From: Candidatus Eiseniibacteriota bacterium
Lineage (GTDB): Bacteria; Eisenbacteria; RBG-16-71-46; JAGVPR01
Reading direction: 5' to 3'
Length of the DNA: 18,285 nucleotides
Assembly: GCA_020052115.1 (NCBI GenBank)
Contig: JAGVPR010000210.1
Coordinates: 1-18,285 of the forward strand
Shown: positions 15,809-18,285 of the stretch, piece after piece
Position numbering within the stretch: the stretch's first letter is position 1
How the letters are laid out: every line of letters starts with the position of its first letter
Position numbers and translations under genes: made by a program
Notes under the pieces: model-generated
Databases searched by the model: none
Seen by the model: the letters and a program-made list of their open reading frames with translations, nothing else
What the model was told of the DNA's origin: nothing

Positions 15809-16507
15809 ATGTCGATCGGAAAGAAGTTCAGCGCGGAGCTGATCGGGACTTTCTGGTTGGTATTCGGCGGTTGCGGAAGCGCTGTGCTGGCAGCCACGTT
15901 CCCCGAAGTCGGGATCGGCCTGGTCGGCGTCGCGCTCGCATTCGGTCTAACGGTGCTCACCATGGCCTTCGCGATCGGCCATGTCTCCGGATGCCATCTC
16001 AACCCGGCGGTGTCCATCGGTCTCTGGGCAGGCCGGCGCTTCCCAGGAAGGGAACTCCTTCCGTACATCGTCGCTCAAGTCCTAGGAGCCGCCATCGCCG
16101 CAGGCATCCTGCTCCTCATCGCGAGCGGCAACGGAAGCGATGTTCGCGCGGGAGGCCTGGCGAGCAACGGTTATGGGGCGCACAGCCCCGGCGGGTACTC
16201 TCTGCTGTCCGGTTTCCTTGCCGAAGTCGTCCTGACGATGATCTTCCTCGTCGTCATCTTGGGTTCGACGGATCCGCGCGCGCCCAAGGGCTTCGCGCCA
16301 ATCGCGATCGGGATGGCGCTCACGCTGATCCACTTGATCGGCATTCCCGTGACCAACGTGTCCGTGAATCCCGCGCGAAGCACCGGCCCTGCCCTCTTCG
16401 TCGGAGGATGGGCGCTGTCCCAGCTCTGGCTTTTCTGGGTCGCTCCGATCCTGGGCGCGCTCGCGGGCAGTCTCCTCTATCGCGGCCTTCTCGAGGAAAC
16501 GAAGTAG
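15809..16507 (+). CDS. aqpZ: Aquaporin Z-type water channel (MIP family)
   Basis: 232 residues from ATG 15809, preceded by a perfect AGGAGG 6 bases upstream. It has six transmembrane helices and both half-helix signatures: HLNPAV (NPA 65-67) and SVNPARS (NPA 187-189). Selectivity-filter residues are those of water-specific AqpZ: Phe45, His175 and Arg190; the remaining position, Thr in the E. coli protein, is Val184 here, where the backbone carbonyl is thought to matter. The C-terminal half (GGWALSQLWLFWVAPILGAL) is very AqpZ-like. Length is normal. It carries water across the inner membrane during osmotic change. The gene stands alone, divergent from the NADAR gene and converging on the small basic protein gene. 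Confidence 0.97.
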   Translation: MSIGKKFSAELIGTFWLVFGGCGSAVLAATFPEVGIGLVGVALAFGLTVLTMAFAIGHVSGCHLNPAVSIGLWAGRRFPGRELLPYIVAQVLGAAIAAGILLLIASGNGSDVRAGGLASNGYGAHSPGGYSLLSGFLAEVVLTMIFLVVILGSTDPRAPKGFAPIAIGMALTLIHLIGIPVTNVSVNPARSTGPALFVGGWALSQLWLFWVAPILGALAGSLLYRGLLEETK

Positions 16508-16521
16508 ACAGACGACACGCT

Positions 16522-16540
16522 CCCGCCGGCAGCCGGCGGG
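16522..16540 (+). terminator. Hairpin just after the aquaporin gene
   Basis: cccgccgg (16522-16529) pairs perfectly with ccggcggg (16533-16540) around a 3-base loop, 15 bases after the stop codon. It is strong and well placed, but the following sequence (cggttcaagt) has no T-run, so it is an imperfect intrinsic terminator or an RNA 3'-end stabiliser. Confidence 0.5.
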
Positions 16541-16581
16541 CGGTTCAAGTCCGCACGATCCGTGGGCGCGTTGGGAGAAAA

Positions 16582-16644
16582 CCGCGGCGGAGGTTCATCG
16601 CGGGCGATCGGTCAGCGCCGATCGCCCGCGATGTGAGCCCGCGG
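16582..16644. repeat. Long perfect inverted repeat, probable bidirectional terminator
   Basis: A 16-base arm (catcgcgggcgatcgg, 16596-16611) is followed by a 6-base loop and its exact complement (16618-16633). An outer 6-bp pair (ccgcgg at 16582-16587 and 16639-16644) could extend the stem across an internal loop. It lies between the aquaporin stop and the stop of the minus-strand 35-residue gene, 41 bases from the latter, so transcripts from both sides would meet it. A terminator is the simplest reading; a protein binding site or REP-like element is possible. Confidence 0.6.
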
Positions 16645-16684
16645 CGACACGGATGCCGCGCACCGGCAGTGACACTTCAGATCC

Positions 16685-16792
16685 TCACGAACCCTTGGAC
16701 TCCCTCTTGGCCCTCTTCTCCGCCCGCTTCTCCTTGATGGTCTTTGCCGGCTTCTTCTTGGGCTCCTTCTTGGTGTCTTGACTCTTCCCCAT
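16685..16792 (-). CDS. Small lysine/arginine-rich protein (35 residues)
   Basis: ATG 16792 follows GGGAGGAAGGA with 3-8 base spacing and opens a clean 35-codon frame that begins MGKSQDTKKEPKKKPAKT and goes on as alternating Lys/Glu/Arg/Ala to a Ser-Lys-Gly-Ser end. About half the residues are Lys or Arg; there is no hydrophobic stretch and the second half could form a charged helix. The frame uses AAG for nearly all Lys. It resembles short basic conserved proteins ('K-K-x-P-A-K-T-x-K-E-K-R') that I recall from other high-GC bacteria, without a known function. Nucleic-acid or ribosome binding is a guess. It is 96 bases downstream of the sugar transferase gene on the same strand and is followed by the large inverted repeat. 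A longer frame over the same bases is in another phase and looks non-coding. Confidence 0.7.
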   Translation of the reverse strand: MGKSQDTKKEPKKKPAKTIKEKRAEKRAKRESKGS

Positions 16793-16888
16793 GGGTCCTT
16801 CCTCCCGATGCTTGAGGTTGTCGCACGCCGAACTGCGCAAGACTGAATCGACCTCTTCACTGAGAGAAACTCCGCCGGGATTCTACCA

Positions 16889-17659
16889 TCAGAGCTCGGG
16901 GGGTGGGCCAGCCCTCTGTCTAGCGGATCCGGGGCGCCCTGCCGGTCGCGATCTCCCCGGCGGGCGGCCCGCTCTCCCCCAGGACCCCGCCCGGCGGTTG
17001 CGGCGGCATTCTGTCGCGGCGGGGTGGCGGAGCACGGCGCCCGGCGTCCGCAGGAGGATTCTCAGGTCGTTTGCGAGGGACACCTTGAGCGCGTATTCCG
17101 CGTCAATCGCCGCGAACCGCCGCAAGTCAACGCCATCGCTCCGATGGGTCACCTGCCAGTAGCCGGTCAGCCCCGGCCTGACCGTGAAACGCAGCCGCTC
17201 CCGGTCGTCGTAGGTCGCCGCGACATCGAGAAGCTCCGGCCGCGGCCCGACAAGGCTCATCTCGCCCCGCACGATGTTGGCCAGCTGCGGCAACTCATCG
17301 AGGCCGAACCGTCGCAGCGCGGTCCCAAGAGCCGTGTGGCGGGGGTCGTCTGCCGACGGCAGCCCGGAGCGCCGCTCGCGACCGACCCAGGGGGCTCGAG
17401 CGAGCCGACGGTCGGGCCTCATCGTGCGGAACTTGAGACATGCGAATGGCCGGCCGTGGATGCCCGCCCGCTGTTGGACGAAGAAGACGCCCCGGCCCAA
17501 CCCGACCCGCACGGCGGCCGCGACAGCTGCAAGAACCGGCGCGAGCACGACCAGCAGGAGCGCTGCCGCGCACCGGTCCAGAATGTCCTTGCCGGTCCGC
17601 ACGTAGGAGGCGGTGAAGGCCGACTTGCGAGGGGTCGTCAGTGAGAACACGGGACACAT
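16889..17659 (-). CDS. Bacterial sugar-phosphate transferase (PglC/WbaP C-terminal type)
   Basis: 256 residues from ATG 17659, overlapping the upstream deacetylase gene by 22 bases; no clear ribosome site, and GTG 17650 is an alternative. It belongs to the monotopic phosphoglycosyl transferases (bacterial sugar transferase family): membrane-entering helix at about 25-52 (ILDRCAAALLLVVLAPVLAA), 'CLKFRTMRPD' at 75-83, catalytic Asp-Glu dyad 121-122 in LDELPQL, 'GEMSLVGPRPEL' at 132-143, and 'VRPGLTGYWQV' at 160-170. These enzymes move a sugar phosphate from a UDP-sugar to undecaprenyl phosphate, the first step of surface glycan assembly. The short form without the N-terminal multi-helix domain is complete by about residue 215. 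The last ~40 residues are an Arg/Pro/Gly-rich tail not usual for the family. Confidence 0.9.
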   Translation of the reverse strand: MCPVFSLTTPRKSAFTASYVRTGKDILDRCAAALLLVVLAPVLAAVAAAVRVGLGRGVFFVQQRAGIHGRPFACLKFRTMRPDRRLARAPWVGRERRSGLPSADDPRHTALGTALRRFGLDELPQLANIVRGEMSLVGPRPELLDVAATYDDRERLRFTVRPGLTGYWQVTHRSDGVDLRRFAAIDAEYALKVSLANDLRILLRTPGAVLRHPAATECRRNRRAGSWGRAGRPPGRSRPAGRPGSARQRAGPPPEL

Positions 17660-18285
17660 CCCGGCATCCGCGCGACCCCGCGCGCGAGGAGGAAGGCTTC
17701 GGCCATCTCCACGCCAATCTCCGAGCCGCGGTATCGCGCCAGCGCCTCGACCCCGTAAAGCGAACGCGGGTGGGGGCACGCACGCAGCTCATCGGCATAG
17801 AGCGCAAGGGCGCGCGATTTCGCCAGCCAGCTCTCGGCGTCGAGCGGAATCCAGACAGAGGGTCTGAACGCCCCGCAATCCGAGGTCACCGCCCACTCCG
17901 TGGACGAGCGGGTCTCGAAGAACGCGAGGGCCGGCGGCCAGGCTGCGCCGGTGGGGCGTGTGGCGGTCGCCGCGGCTGAGGCCGTGATCTGATGGTCGTG
18001 GCTCAGGTCGCCGGGAAAATGCGTGAGCACCACCGTCGGCGCGAACGCAGACACCTCGCGTTCGACGATCTTCACGATATCGAGAAACCGTACCGTATCG
18101 AAGGCATTGTCCGGGTAGTCATGCAGGGCCAACGACCACCCGCAAAGTTCCGCTGCGGCCTGAGCCGCCGCCACTCGCCGCGCCGCGAGACGGCTCCGGG
18201 TTGCCTCGTCCAGGTTGCGGCTCGAGGAGGCGACACTCAGAATGATGACGCGCACGGCGACGCCGGCGCGTGCCGCGGCGACGAG
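17638..18285 (-). CDS. PIG-L/LmbE-family deacetylase, truncated at the right edge
   Basis: The frame is open to the right edge; a GTG at 18255 is internal, since the codons before it (LVAAARAGVAVRVIILS) fit the first strand-helix of the family. About 215 residues are visible. The N-terminal HPDDE-type zinc motif must lie outside the window. The second metal motif is present as 'THFPGDLSHDHQITA', with the Asp and the two His spaced as in PIG-L proteins. Known members deacetylate N-acetylglucosamine-containing lipids or small molecules such as mycothiol and bacillithiol precursors. Next to a sugar-phosphate transferase, a role in glycan or glycolipid modification is likely. The stop lies inside the start region of that gene, so the two are probably co-transcribed. 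Confidence 0.85.
   Translation of the reverse strand, partial: LVAAARAGVAVRVIILSVASSSRNLDEATRSRLAARRVAAAQAAAELCGWSLALHDYPDNAFDTVRFLDIVKIVEREVSAFAPTVVLTHFPGDLSHDHQITASAAATATRPTGAAWPPALAFFETRSSTEWAVTSDCGAFRPSVWIPLDAESWLAKSRALALYADELRACPHPRSLYGVEALARYRGSEIGVEMAEAFLLARGVARMPGCVPCSH

Noticed and set aside
16541..16552. tRNA T-loop-like sequence ggttcaagtccg
   Set aside because: Only the T-arm fits. No acceptor stem, anticodon arm or D-arm can be placed around it, and the upstream bases belong to the hairpin and the aquaporin end.
14884..16737. 617-codon open frame on the plus strand
   Set aside because: It crosses the NADAR gene on the other strand and then runs out of phase through the aquaporin gene, both of which are well supported.
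16612..16860. 82-codon minus-strand frame over the small basic gene
   Set aside because: Arg/Ser-rich translation with no ribosome site; the 35-codon frame in another phase has a proper start signal and coherent composition.

Overview
The window is GC-rich bacterial DNA, densely coded on both strands. Five of the predicted secreted proteins carry a signal peptide (or are cut off before it) and end in a related C-terminal module of about 80-95 residues: a beta-sandwich-like pattern with 'xYDxxGRxVRxL', 'WDGxxxxGxxxxxGxYFxRL' and a hydrophobic stretch closing in Arg at or next to the end. Such FlgD-Ig-like or type-A-sorting-like tails are typical of the FCB superphylum and its uncultivated relatives (for example Candidatus Eisenbacteria-like lineages). 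The placement is inferred from this style and was not tested with marker genes.

Left part (1-8483). A secreted M1-family zinc aminopeptidase enters truncated from the left edge. It is followed by a secreted TIM-barrel glycosidase-like protein. Converging on that gene, with an 18-bp gap, is a large multidomain secreted protein on the minus strand: a DUF4038/apiosidase-like barrel, a collagenase-type putative collagen-binding domain, a bacterial Ig domain, a LamG-like domain and the sorting-like tail. Divergent from it is a secreted M30 (hyicolysin)-like zinc protease. Together they suggest extracellular breakdown of protein and glycan.

Middle part (8575-15519), all on the minus strand. In transcription order: a NADAR-domain protein with an unexpected lipoprotein signal; a secreted protein of unknown function with the shared tail; a tight three-gene operon in which a B12-binding-type radical SAM protein is flanked by two small four-helix membrane proteins, every junction being a 4-base GTGA overlap; and a secreted M2-family (ACE-like) dipeptidyl carboxypeptidase.

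Right part (15520-18285). An AqpZ-type aquaporin lies on the plus strand. It faces a minus-strand group made of a PIG-L-type deacetylase cut by the right edge, a PglC/WbaP-type sugar-phosphate transferase overlapping it, and a 35-residue lysine/arginine-rich small protein. Two strong perfect hairpins sit between the converging transcripts. The PIG-L and sugar transferase pair suggests the edge of a surface-glycan locus.

No rRNA, tRNA, CRISPR array, transposase or integrase was found. The items most worth follow-up are the lipoprotein NADAR protein, the radical SAM/membrane-protein operon and the 35-residue basic protein.
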